Source: Planctomycetota bacterium (lineage in GTDB: Bacteria > Planctomycetota > UBA1135 > UBA2386). Taken from it: a stretch of 42,862 nucleotides of DNA. The stretch lies in the NCBI GenBank assembly GCA_016794565.1, contig JAEUHQ010000105.1, positions 1 through 42,862 on the forward strand, in the 5' to 3' direction. Below the pieces are notes generated by a model. That model had not been told where the DNA came from. It saw only the letters and a list, made by a program, of their open reading frames with translations, and searched no databases. A program made the translations under genes and the position numbers. Shown one piece after another: positions 27,201-34,399 of this stretch; position 1 is the stretch's first letter, and each line of letters begins with the position of its first letter.

Positions 27201-28403
27201 GACGCGCAAGGCATCGGCGCGAAAGCCGCCGAAGTGCATGCCGAGCGTCGCCAGCGCCCGGCTCTGCAGGTACTGCACGGTCGTCGCCGCGGGCGACGCG
27301 AGATCCGCGATCGTGAGCGCGCTGCCGACGCGCAGGCGCAGGAAGGCCGGTTCGCGATCGGACGAACTCGCCAGCATCGCCATCACGCCGAGCAACAGCG
27401 CCGCGGCAGCGGAACGGGCGATGGCCGGTCGGTGCACGCCCGCCGTGACGGCGAGCTCGTGGCGCAGCACCGCGGCGCCGGCAGGCCGCCGCACCCGGTC
27501 GTGTTCGACACAACGCTGCACGAGGCGCGACAGACGCCGCGGAACTCCCACGACGCGCGGCCACGGCCGCAGTTCGCCGGCGGCGACGAGCATCGCGGCG
27601 CGGCGCGGATCGGTGTCGTCGACCGGAGGCGCACCGGTCAGCAGGAGCCACGCCAGCGAGCCGAACGAATAGACGTCGGCGCGCACGTCGACCGGCTCGC
27701 CGGCGAGCAGTTCGGGCGCGGAGAACACGGGGTTGACGAAGCCGGTGATCTCGCCTTGCGCCGCGTTCGCGCCGCCGGCGAACTTCGCCGTGCGCGCGAT
27801 GCCGAAGTCGAGCACCTTCACGCGAAGTTCGTCACCGCGCGCCGCGACCATCACGTTCCGTGGTGCGAGATCGCAGTGCACGAGACCCGCGGCGTGGATC
27901 GCTTCGAGCGCCGCGGCGATCTGCTGCAGGATGAGCACGGCGTGCCACGGGTGCATCCGGCCCGAGCGCATCAGAACGTCCAGCGTGTCCCCTTCGACCA
28001 GTTCCATCGCGAGGTACGCCACGCCTTCTTCGGCCTCGCCGACGTCGAGCAGTCGCGCGCAGCCGGCGTGGGTCACGGTCGCGGCGCGGCGCGCCTCGGG
28101 CAGCAGCGCGCGCCGGTATTCCGGCCGCTCGGCGAAGCGCGGATGCAGCAGCTTCAGCGCGACCTGCACGAGCGTGCCGATGTGCTGCGCCTGGAACACG
28201 GTGCCGAGGCCGCCGCGCCCGAGCACCGCCTGCAGCCGGTACTTGCCGTCGACGACCGAACCGAGCAGAGGGTTGCCGGCATCGCGTTCGCCGCGCCGCG
28301 TCGGGTAGTGCACGGCGTCGGTCGGCAGGAGCCACGCACCACAATGGCCGCAGCGCGGCGCGCTGGCATCCGTGACGCCCTCACACGCGAGGCACAGCTT
28401 CAT
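24264..28403 (-). CDS. giant Ser/Thr protein kinase with zinc ribbon, beta-rich extracytoplasmic region and FGE-like C-terminus
   Basis: A 1379-residue protein. Residues 4-21 form a zinc ribbon (CLAC and CGHC). The kinase domain (about 53-320) has the Gly loop LGRGGLGTVF (61-70), the ATP Lys84 in VALK, DFG at 199-201 and a P+1 region SAPELL. The catalytic loop reads HCDLAPRN (176-183): the catalytic Asp178 is present, but the Arg of HRD is Cys and the Lys of DLKP is Ala. A membrane helix follows at about 328-346. Then come about 700 residues of beta-rich, Ig-like segments, and a C-terminal part (about 1080-1370) with the FGE-sulfatase marks RLPLGCELELAA, VREWVADL and RNVGFRAVC. The FGE-like domain lies outside the cytoplasm. 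It heads an operon with the lipoprotein and PP2C gene. A short hairpin (CTCCG/CGGAG, 28412-28424) lies over the ribosome site. Confidence 0.9.
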   Translation of the reverse strand: MKLCLACEGVTDASAPRCGHCGAWLLPTDAVHYPTRRGERDAGNPLLGSVVDGKYRLQAVLGRGGLGTVFQAQHIGTLVQVALKLLHPRFAERPEYRRALLPEARRAATVTHAGCARLLDVGEAEEGVAYLAMELVEGDTLDVLMRSGRMHPWHAVLILQQIAAALEAIHAAGLVHCDLAPRNVMVAARGDELRVKVLDFGIARTAKFAGGANAAQGEITGFVNPVFSAPELLAGEPVDVRADVYSFGSLAWLLLTGAPPVDDTDPRRAAMLVAAGELRPWPRVVGVPRRLSRLVQRCVEHDRVRRPAGAAVLRHELAVTAGVHRPAIARSAAAALLLGVMAMLASSSDREPAFLRLRVGSALTIADLASPAATTVQYLQSRALATLGMHFGGFRADALRVDVARDGVPLLRVQLRPEVDRASGMLSLSTAQPQWRELLEGLQQGSRDGPVDVSFVVPGRAPFGTSRVQVDDAPPRIECRLEPPGDVVVGASRLVLRAVDESGLASIGGEFVLEGGRRVPLAVPDVEGEIALGAAVAAALDDVHPLGAGRIVVTARDRAGNLAESSPIVFPAADVLAPHVVEVTGPAGEAVVPIVGPVARLRVRLSATESDCVLRLAAIDQAEIWSTSVPAGVVAAVYDVPIDGPRGRFAPGSYWFIVEDRAGNVDRRQFAVDLRDRSVHLEFPGAGPGAKWIGRELVLAEGGATADVAVDDAHRLVGADVELSSAAGTAQTSAPATIEAIDSVRSRLRLPRLPAGMHTLRLSVAERGEGGAPPLRHLAPVVVLPPAIELRLPVARTRFLAGVLDVGLLARRGSGLGEGPAWRIDPALLPYVRGTMWLGAESPVKVALPERASPQDPLLPDIALVPGHSVVAVELRDVLDRPVRVFVGDGPARRVIHDERQINVVADFWWHDAPPTIVGEEVLVEFGHAATVRLRSPLPFGNDERDGILLGIAQSEVPATRVVRAADGSLLEFEVPFEQWSVAARLAGRGREDYATGLACAFAATLATPAGRQAIELRVRTTRSTLEPLTLSQVADVPAGLASTRFLPVLAPIGPFAEPVPVFAPPRSSFRPQVATAVRDMTDILLQEREFSCGEARAVLPFLDRARRDHAARCVHHDDPLGSARLRVDALMLAGAVTAPADAPLTDVDFYQAWTFCRLLGVAAADDPDLCRLPLGCELELAAYSTALRPACSGVVASGGSVSAAKFADAARELASGRCPTRSVDHDAGDVVRAGQGASFTGLDFGVREWVADLPHVPGAELLLREWIGDHATHLARVRAFGDGSDRPPPDLAAPLATFGVVRGLALGEVDGVVDGRGSRVDLATILAIPETTPGVLRTEQMRRDGRDLLVDRRDPRLRNVGFRAVCAPASLARLRGGR

Positions 28404-28473
28404 GCGGCGCCCTCCGCTTCGGAGACGTTCGGAACGAACGCGGTCACGGCGCGCATCCTAGTCGTGCAGGCGA

Positions 28474-29721
28474 TCAGCCGCTGCCCCGACCCTGCAGCAG
28501 CACCCGCCACGACTCGAACACCGCGCGATCGCGAACGAACGCGCGGCCGAGGTCCGGGATGCGCATCGTCCATGCCTTCGTGCCGGTGGCGTCGGCGACC
28601 GCGAAACACACCGTGCCGACGGGCTTCTCCGGCGTGCCGCCGTCCGGCCCGGCGATGCCGGTCGTCGCGAGCGCGACGTCGGCACGGAACCCCGTCCGCG
28701 CACCCTCCGCCATCGCCGCCGCGACCTGCTCGCTGACGGCGCCGTGTGCCTCGATGCACGCGCGCGGCACGCCGAGCAGCGCCTCCTTCGCTTCGTTCGC
28801 GTAGGCGACGACGCCGCCGCGAAACACGGCCGACGCACCGGGCACGTCGACGATGCGGTTGGCGATCGCGCCGCCGGTGCACGACTCGGCCACGGCGAGC
28901 GTCAGCCCGCGCGCCTTGAACGCCGCGACGACGAGTTCGGGCAGTTCGACCGTGCCCTCCGCGAACAACCACGCGCCGAGCAGCGGCCGCAGTTCTCGCG
29001 CCGTCGCCTCGCACGCTTCGGCAGCCGCGGCTGCGGTCGGCGCCGTGCCGACGATGCGGATCGTCAGCAGGCCCCCACTCGCGGTGATACCCACCGCCGG
29101 GTTGCGGCCCGGTACCATGAACGGCTCGATGCGTTCGCCGAGCGCTGCCTCCGAAGGGCCCAACACGCGCAGCCACACCTGCGCCAGTGGCGTGATCCCG
29201 GGCATCGATCGCACCGCGGGCAGCACGTGGTCCTTCGCCATCACCTGCATCTCGCGCGGCACGCCCGGCAGAACGTAGAGCTGCGCACGATCGACCCGCA
29301 CGCCGAAGCCCGGCGCCGTGCCGACGGGGTTGGCGAACGGTCGCGCGCCGGGCGGCATCAGGGCCTGGCGGCGATTGCTCTCCGGCACCGGCCGGCCGCG
29401 GCTGCCGAGCCAGTGCCGCACCTGCGCCCAGCTCGCTTCGTCGAAGACGAGCGGACCGCCGAGCAGATCGGCGACGACGTCGCGCGTGCGATCGTCGAGG
29501 GTCGGCCCGAGCCCGCCGGTCGCGACGACGACGTCGGCGCGGGCGCACGCGCCGGCGAACGCTTCGCGCATCGCGGCCGGGTCGTCGCTCGTCACGGTGA
29601 AACGCTGCACTACGGCACCCGCGGCCTCCAGTTCGCCCGCGAGCCACTTGCTGTTCGTGTCGAGCAGCGCGCCGTGGATGAGTTCGTCGCCGACCGCCAG
29701 GATCTCGGCCAGGATCGTCAT
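28474..29721 (-). CDS. cinA: CinA-family nicotinamide-nucleotide amidase
   Basis: A 415-residue CinA with both domains. The N-terminal MoaB/MogA-like part has AEILAVGDELIHGALLDTNS and ATGGLGPTLDDRTRD. The C-terminal deamidase part has VAESCTGGAIANRIVDVPGAS, VVAYANEAKEALLGVP and TTGIAGPDGGTPEKPVGTV. It recycles NMN by deamidation, and in some bacteria the full-length form also hydrolyses ADP-ribose. The ATG at 29721 overlaps the tatC stop (ATGA), so tatC and cinA are coupled. The length and motifs are normal. Confidence 0.95.
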   Translation of the reverse strand: MTILAEILAVGDELIHGALLDTNSKWLAGELEAAGAVVQRFTVTSDDPAAMREAFAGACARADVVVATGGLGPTLDDRTRDVVADLLGGPLVFDEASWAQVRHWLGSRGRPVPESNRRQALMPPGARPFANPVGTAPGFGVRVDRAQLYVLPGVPREMQVMAKDHVLPAVRSMPGITPLAQVWLRVLGPSEAALGERIEPFMVPGRNPAVGITASGGLLTIRIVGTAPTAAAAAEACEATARELRPLLGAWLFAEGTVELPELVVAAFKARGLTLAVAESCTGGAIANRIVDVPGASAVFRGGVVAYANEAKEALLGVPRACIEAHGAVSEQVAAAMAEGARTGFRADVALATTGIAGPDGGTPEKPVGTVCFAVADATGTKAWTMRIPDLGRAFVRDRAVFESWRVLLQGRGSG

Positions 29722-30701
29722 GCCGCACCCTCCCCGGACACCGGCTCTGCCGGGGCCGACGGCGGGTCGTTCGTCCGGCCGAACCAGGTCAGCAGGAGGC
29801 CGAGCCCGTAGAGGAACAGCATCGGCGTCGCCATCAGCATCATCGAGACGGGGTCGGGCGGAGTGAGCACGGCGGCCATCACGAAGAGGATCAGCACCGA
29901 GAGGCGCCAGTTCTTGCGGAAGCCGCGGTGCGTCACGAGACCGACGCGCTGCAGCGCGATCATCACCACGGGCAGTTGGAACACGAGTCCCATCGCACCG
30001 GTCATCGCGAAGAGCAGGGTCAGGAACTGACCGACGCTCAGCATGGGCGTCACCTGCATCGGGTTCATGATGCCGAGCAGGAAGCCGAGGCTCGTCGGGA
30101 GCGCCACGAAGTAGCCGAACAGGACACCTGCGGTCAGCAGCGCACCCATGAACGGGAAGTAGCGGTAGAAGATCGCGCGCTCCCGCTGGTAGAGGCCGGC
30201 GGCGACGAACGCCCAGATCTGCCACACGACGACGGGCGAAGCGATCACGAGGGCGAACACCACCGACGCCCACATCCACGACATGATCTCGTCGAGGCCA
30301 CCGATCGCGAACAGGTTGTAGGGCACCTGGTAGCCGGTCAGCGACGGGATCTGCGGCGTCCACTTGAAGCTGCCGGCGAGGATCGCCGGTGCATCCTTGC
30401 GGCAGTTCTCGAGGTACTTCTGCCCGGTGTCGTCCGCCTTGAGTTCACCCTTGGCCTCCTGCGCCTCGAGCATCTCCACGTGTGCGGCGAACCCGCGCCG
30501 CCACTGCACTCGGTACGGCTCGAGGATGATCTCGTAGACGCCGTCCTTGAACGGCATGACGCACGCGACCGCGACGGCGATCGCGAGCAGAGCTCGGATC
30601 AGGCGCGTACGCAGTTCGTCGAGATGGTCGCCGAACGACATCCGCGGCAATGGCTCGTCCTCGTAGGCAGCGCGTGCGGCGGGATCGTCGAGCGAGACCA
30701 T
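29718..30701 (-). CDS. tatC: Sec-independent translocase TatC with a long first periplasmic loop
   Basis: A 327-residue TatC, the receptor subunit of the twin-arginine translocon, with six membrane helices. Conserved parts are the N-terminal DHLDELRTRLIRAL, GLYQRERAIFYRYFPF and LTPPDPVSMMLMATPM. It is about 70 residues longer than the E. coli protein because of a larger loop between TM1 and TM2 (about residues 56-135, charged, with EAQEAKGELKADD and ENCRKDAP). I chose the ATG at 30701 rather than the upstream ATG at 30761, which lies in a hairpin and gives a non-conserved arginine-rich extension. tatA or tatB are not in the window. It is coupled to cinA. Confidence 0.95.
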   Translation of the reverse strand: MVSLDDPAARAAYEDEPLPRMSFGDHLDELRTRLIRALLAIAVAVACVMPFKDGVYEIILEPYRVQWRRGFAAHVEMLEAQEAKGELKADDTGQKYLENCRKDAPAILAGSFKWTPQIPSLTGYQVPYNLFAIGGLDEIMSWMWASVVFALVIASPVVVWQIWAFVAAGLYQRERAIFYRYFPFMGALLTAGVLFGYFVALPTSLGFLLGIMNPMQVTPMLSVGQFLTLLFAMTGAMGLVFQLPVVMIALQRVGLVTHRGFRKNWRLSVLILFVMAAVLTPPDPVSMMLMATPMLFLYGLGLLLTWFGRTNDPPSAPAEPVSGEGAA

Positions 30702-30760
30702 GCGGAGCCGCGCGACTGTAGCGCGCGACCTTCGCCACACGAACATCGAGCCGGAACGCA

Positions 30761-30795
30761 ACGAGCCCGGGGCACTCGCGTGCCGCCGGGCTCGT
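30761..30795 (-). terminator. strong hairpin downstream of the BRCT-like gene
   Basis: GAGCCCGGGGCAC (30763-30775) pairs with GTGCCGCCGGGCTC (30780-30793, one bulged G) around a 4-nt loop; flanking bases extend the pairing by two. It lies 61 nt past the stop at 30856 of the minus-strand gene and just upstream of tatC. On the minus strand it is followed by GTTGCGTTCC, without a long T-run. It probably separates the upstream gene from tatC, perhaps with help from Rho or as an mRNA end-stabiliser. Confidence 0.6.
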
Positions 30796-30855
30796 CGTTG
30801 CCGTCGCCGTCGCGGCGAGACTGGATGCTCCAGTCCCCCCGCAGGGCGACTCGGC

Positions 30856-32127
30856 TCACAGCTTGATCAAGTCGCGGATGTTCTTCAGGTGGGCGAACTC
30901 GACACGGAGGTCGAGCGCCTCCTTGTATTCCTTCGACTCGGTCACCGCGGAGAAGCCGTCGCCGGCTTCGTTGATCGGATCGTTGCCGAGGATCACGGTG
31001 TCGACGCCGGGGCCCATCTTGTCGACGACCTTGTTGCCGAGGCGCTTCAGCAGGTTGGCGAGGTCGGGCTTGTTGTACGGAGCCTGGAAGCGGCCCAGCA
31101 GGTAGATCGTGCGCGTGGCGCGCGGCGTGAAGAGGTCGTTGAACAGCTCGTCACCGGCGCGGACCGAGTCACCGATCGGGTCGACGAGGCCGCTGAGCTC
31201 GACTTCGGCGCGCTCCTCCTCGATCGACTTGACCGTCGCGTAGCCCTTCACCGAAGCGCTGTGCGGGTTGCGGATCCGGAAGATCGTGCCCGGCTGGAGC
31301 ATGTCCTTCTTGCCGAGGTTCACGAACGCGATCGAGACGCCCTGTTGGGCGGCGATCACCTTGCCGTCGGCGACGTCCGGCGGCTGGATCATCGCGTTGC
31401 GCGCGACGAGGGCGCTGTTCTGGCCGCGGATCTTGTCCATCTGCGCGTTCAGCGCCTTCTCGGTCGCGGTCGCCGTCTCGCGCGTCGTGGCGAGCTCTTC
31501 GTTCTTCGCCTTCAGGCTCTCCGTCAGGCGGTTGATGTTGTTGTCCTTCTCGGCGCGCGCGTTCGTGAACTCCGAGCGCGTCTGTTCGAGGTTCTGGTTC
31601 CACTCGCGCGCGGACTTCGTGTTGTCCGCGGTCTGCTGCTGGAACTTGCGCTCGAGTTCGGTCTTGTCGGCGAGCACCTTGTCGCGCTCGTTCTCGATGT
31701 CCTTGACGCGCTGGTTCGTCTGGTTGATGCGCGTGACGAGGGCCCCCAGCACGTTCTCGAGGCTCGAAGCGATCGAGACGCCGGCGTCACCGCACGCCTT
31801 GTCCATGACCGCCTTGATCTCCTTGGGGTTCATCAGACCTGGGTAGTCCAGCACGCTGCCGCCGTAGAGGCTCGACTGGCCTTCGCGACCTTCGTACTTG
31901 CCGGGCTTGCCGACCGCGGCACCAACGTCCGCGATGTAGTGCTCGACGAGGAAGTTCTTCTTCTTCAGGAGGTCGGCCTCCTGACGCGCCTGCACCAGGC
32001 CCGCGACCAGCTCCCCGTTGCGGGTCTGCGTGACCCACGCGAATGCGACCGCTGCGATCAGCATGATCAGCAGCAGGAGGAAGAACATGATCGGGACGTG
32101 CGCGGCACCGCTCTGGCGATTGTGCAT
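30856..32127 (-). CDS. membrane-anchored coiled-coil protein with a C-terminal BRCT-like domain
   Basis: A 423-residue protein. It has a membrane helix at 12-32 (PIMFFLLLLIMLIAAVAFAWV), a long predicted coiled coil (about 122-245, Glu/Lys/Gln/Asn-rich), then a beta-rich domain at about 252-333 (ADGKVIAAQQGVSIAFVNLG, with a PG turn and DPIGDSVRAGDELF). The last 85 residues read like a BRCT domain: TRTIYLLGRF, then LANLLKRLGNKVVDKMGPGVDTVILGND, then SKEYKEALDLRVEFAHLKNIRDLI. BRCT domains usually bind phosphopeptides or DNA ends in the cytoplasm; here a membrane anchor and coil precede it. The start at ATG 32127 has GGAG 9 nt upstream; it has its own promoter and terminator, so it is likely monocistronic. 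Confidence 0.8.
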   Translation of the reverse strand: MHNRQSGAAHVPIMFFLLLLIMLIAAVAFAWVTQTRNGELVAGLVQARQEADLLKKKNFLVEHYIADVGAAVGKPGKYEGREGQSSLYGGSVLDYPGLMNPKEIKAVMDKACGDAGVSIASSLENVLGALVTRINQTNQRVKDIENERDKVLADKTELERKFQQQTADNTKSAREWNQNLEQTRSEFTNARAEKDNNINRLTESLKAKNEELATTRETATATEKALNAQMDKIRGQNSALVARNAMIQPPDVADGKVIAAQQGVSIAFVNLGKKDMLQPGTIFRIRNPHSASVKGYATVKSIEEERAEVELSGLVDPIGDSVRAGDELFNDLFTPRATRTIYLLGRFQAPYNKPDLANLLKRLGNKVVDKMGPGVDTVILGNDPINEAGDGFSAVTESKEYKEALDLRVEFAHLKNIRDLIKL

Positions 32128-32267
32128 TGGAGGCAACTCCGAGGGTCTGTTCTGGGCGTTCGCCGCGAGCGCGGGGCCGGCGACGAGAGGGACGATGGGG
32201 CTTTGCGTGGGCAATTCAGGGCTCCACCGGGGCGCGGCAGAACCCACAGGGACGCGGGAGGTTCGGG

Positions 32268-32295
32268 ATCTTAGGAAGGCGGGCGGGCCGGTCAA
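32268..32295 (-). promoter_or_regulatory. predicted sigma70-type promoter for the BRCT-like gene
   Basis: On the minus strand, TTGACC (32295-32290) and TAAGAT (32273-32268) are separated by 16 bp, giving a start near 32261 and a leader of about 134 nt before the ATG at 32127. The layout is the same as in front of rpsB. The coaE gene diverges from the same 212-bp gap. Confidence 0.5.
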
Positions 32296-32339
32296 GGCGG
32301 CGTCGAACCAGCTTGCGGCTCCCCGGAGTCTACCTCAGG

Positions 32340-33002
32340 ATGCCGCGCATGCCGGTCGAACCCGAGCGACAGCCGTCGACCCCGCGCCCGTTCCACCCGG
32401 CAACGCCCGTCGTCATCGGCATCCTGGGCGGGGTCGCGTCCGGCAAGTCGACCGTCGCGCGCCTGTTCGCGGCCCACGGACTCCGCCACCTCGATGCCGA
32501 TGCCAAGGCGCGCGCTCTCACCGAGGAGCCGACGGTCCTCGCCGACCTCGCCGCCCGCTGGCCGCAGGTCGTCGCCCGCAGCGCTGCCCCGCCCCGGCTC
32601 GACCGCGCGGCACTCGCGCAGGTCGTGTTCTCCGATCCCCGCGCCCGGAAAGAACTGGAAGCGCTCCTCCATCCTCGGATCCGCTCCGCGCTGCTCGCCG
32701 AACTGGCGGCTGCCCGCGCCGCGGGCGAGTCGGTTCTCCTCGACGTTCCCCTGCTGCTGGAGAACGGGCTGATCGCCGAGTGCGACCACGTCGTGTTCGT
32801 GCACGCGGACGCCGCGAGTCGCGCGCGCCGGGCGGCCGAACGCGGATGGGGCGCCGACGAACTCGCACGGCGCGAGGCGGCGCAAGCACCACTCGCGGAG
32901 AAGGCGACGCACGCCGGACACCGGATCGACAACAGCGGTGACCTGGACGCGACGCGGGCTCAGGTCGCGGCTCTACTGGACGCACTCGCCGGCTCGCCAT
33001 GA
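32340..33002 (+). CDS. coaE: dephospho-CoA kinase
   Basis: A 220-residue P-loop kinase for the last step of CoA synthesis. It has the P-loop GGVASGKST (30-38), the HLDADAKARAL region (50-60), VFSDPRARKELEALLHPRIR and VLLDVPLLLENG, which binds dephospho-CoA in the family. The last part (ATHAGHRIDNSGDLDATRAQV) has the expected IDNSG motif. Start is the ATG at 32340, or the ATG nine bases downstream. The TGA at 33000-33002 overlaps the ATG of the Rho-like gene (ATGA), an arrangement that makes both one operon. In planctomycetes coaE commonly precedes rho. Confidence 0.95.
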   Translation: MPRMPVEPERQPSTPRPFHPATPVVIGILGGVASGKSTVARLFAAHGLRHLDADAKARALTEEPTVLADLAARWPQVVARSAAPPRLDRAALAQVVFSDPRARKELEALLHPRIRSALLAELAAARAAGESVLLDVPLLLENGLIAECDHVVFVHADAASRARRAAERGWGADELARREAAQAPLAEKATHAGHRIDNSGDLDATRAQVAALLDALAGSP

Positions 33003-34243
33003 CCCTCGATTCCGATCCCGCCAGGACGCGCATCGATCTCTCCGTCCTGCATTCGCTCGACGCCGACGCCCTCGCCGCCGCGACGGACGCGGCGGGTCTC
33101 GAGGTGCCGCCGGGCGCCGGCCGCGGCGAACGCATCGCGGCGCTGTTCGCACACCAGATCGGGGAGGACGGCACGGGCCACGTCGAAGGCGTGCTCGACC
33201 TGCTGCCCGACGGCTTCGGCTTCATCCGCCAGACCGCCGCCGACTGGGCGCCGATGCCGTGCGATCCGTTCGTGAACCAGGCACAAGTGAAGAGGCTGAA
33301 CCTGCGGCCAGGTCATCGTGTCGCCGGCCCGGTGCGCGCGCCGCGCGGCGCGGAGCGGTTCTTCGCACTGCAGCACGTCGAACGCGTGAACGGCGCCGAC
33401 CCGGATGCACGCGACCCGCGTGTGCCGTTCGCCGAACGCACCCCGATCCTGCCGCACGAACGCCTGCACCTTCGAGGCGACGGCCGCTTCGACGACCTCG
33501 CCCTCGTCGAACTGCTCGCACCCTGGGGCCGCGGCCAGCGGGTGCTGCTCGCGACACCGCCGTCGTTCGAGCGCGCATCTTGGCTCGTTGCCGCAGCGGC
33601 GGCGCTGCGCGCGGCCCAGCCGGAACTGCTCGCGACGGTGTGCCTGCTCGACCAGCGCCCCGAAGACGCCGCGGCCGCGCGGCGGCGCGGCGCCGCGGCC
33701 GGATGCACGGTGGTCGCGACGACCTTCGACGAGCCCACGTCACGCCACATCGCAGTCGCCGACCTGGCTCTCGCGGCAGCGCAGCGCGACGTCGAAGCCG
33801 GGCGCCACGTCGTGCTCGCGCTCGACTCGCTGACGTCGTTCGCCCGCGCGTGCAACGTCGAACAGGAACCGTCGGGCCGCCTGCTGTGCGCGGGGCTCGA
33901 CGCCGTGGCGACGCAGCGCGGCAAGCGCCTCTTCGGCGCGGCACGGACGTGCGAGGAAGGCGGCTCGCTCACCGTGATCGCGGCGGCGGTCGCGAGCGAC
34001 GACCGCGTGGACCGCGCGGTGCTCGACGAGTTCCTGCGCCGCGGCAACAGCGAGGTCGTGTTCACCGCGAACGGCGTGCTCGACGTCGTGCATACCGCAA
34101 CGCGCAACGAGGACCTGCTGCTGTCGCGAGAGGTGCGGGACCGGTTGCGGGCCGTGCGTGCGGAGCTGACGGCCATTCCGCACGCCTCGCCCGAAGCGCG
34201 CCACGCACGGGCGGTCGAACTCTGGCGCACGGCGCGCGCGTGA
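32999..34243 (+). CDS. Rho-like protein lacking the ATPase motifs (pseudo-Rho)
   Basis: A 414-residue homologue of transcription terminator Rho. The RNA-binding half has GVLDLLPDGFGFIR, a DPFVNQAQVKRLNLRPGHRV stretch, and the link PFAERTPILPHERL. The ATPase half has APWGRGQRVLLATPP, TTFDEPTSRHIAVADLA, LALDSLTSFARACN and LFGAARTCEEGGSLTVIA. However, where Rho has the Walker A PPKAGKT, this protein has PPSFERASW (187-195). The catalytic Glu of LIDERPEE is Gln219 (LLDQRPED). The arginine-finger segment (TGNMELHLSRK) is replaced by RGNSEVVFTANG (349-360). So ATP binding and hydrolysis should be lost while the fold is kept. Its codon use matches its neighbours, and it is coupled to coaE. Whether another, normal rho exists is not known from this window. 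Confidence 0.9.
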   Translation: MTLDSDPARTRIDLSVLHSLDADALAAATDAAGLEVPPGAGRGERIAALFAHQIGEDGTGHVEGVLDLLPDGFGFIRQTAADWAPMPCDPFVNQAQVKRLNLRPGHRVAGPVRAPRGAERFFALQHVERVNGADPDARDPRVPFAERTPILPHERLHLRGDGRFDDLALVELLAPWGRGQRVLLATPPSFERASWLVAAAAALRAAQPELLATVCLLDQRPEDAAAARRRGAAAGCTVVATTFDEPTSRHIAVADLALAAAQRDVEAGRHVVLALDSLTSFARACNVEQEPSGRLLCAGLDAVATQRGKRLFGAARTCEEGGSLTVIAAAVASDDRVDRAVLDEFLRRGNSEVVFTANGVLDVVHTATRNEDLLLSREVRDRLRAVRAELTAIPHASPEARHARAVELWRTARA

Positions 34244-34270
34244 CGCTTCTCACGCCGGCGACGGGCGCGG

Positions 34271-34308
34271 CTGGTGCCGTGAACTGGAAGTGGCCTTGTG
34301 TTCTCGCG
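34271..34308 (+). repeat. intergenic repeat, copy 1 (forward member of inverted pair)
   Basis: A 38-bp unit that begins CTGGTGCCGTGAAC and continues through GGAAGTGG and CCTTGTGTTCTCGCG. It is about 31 of 37 bases identical to the reverse-strand copy at 34400-34437 and shares its first half with the copy at 38843-38880. It is 28 bp downstream of the Rho-like stop. Confidence 0.75.
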
Positions 34309-34399
34309 AGGCCATCGCCGGTCCTGGCAAGGCGCGACCCCGCAGGCATATCCAGGAGATCTGTCGAGGAGGCGCAACGCAGCCAGGGACGACGAGGGC

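Noticed and set aside
24582..28736. Very long plus-strand open frame (1384 codons) opposite the giant kinase
   Set aside because: It is rich in Arg, Ala, Pro and Gly and has no recognisable motif. High-GC genes often leave such antisense frames open; the minus-strand kinase explains the region.
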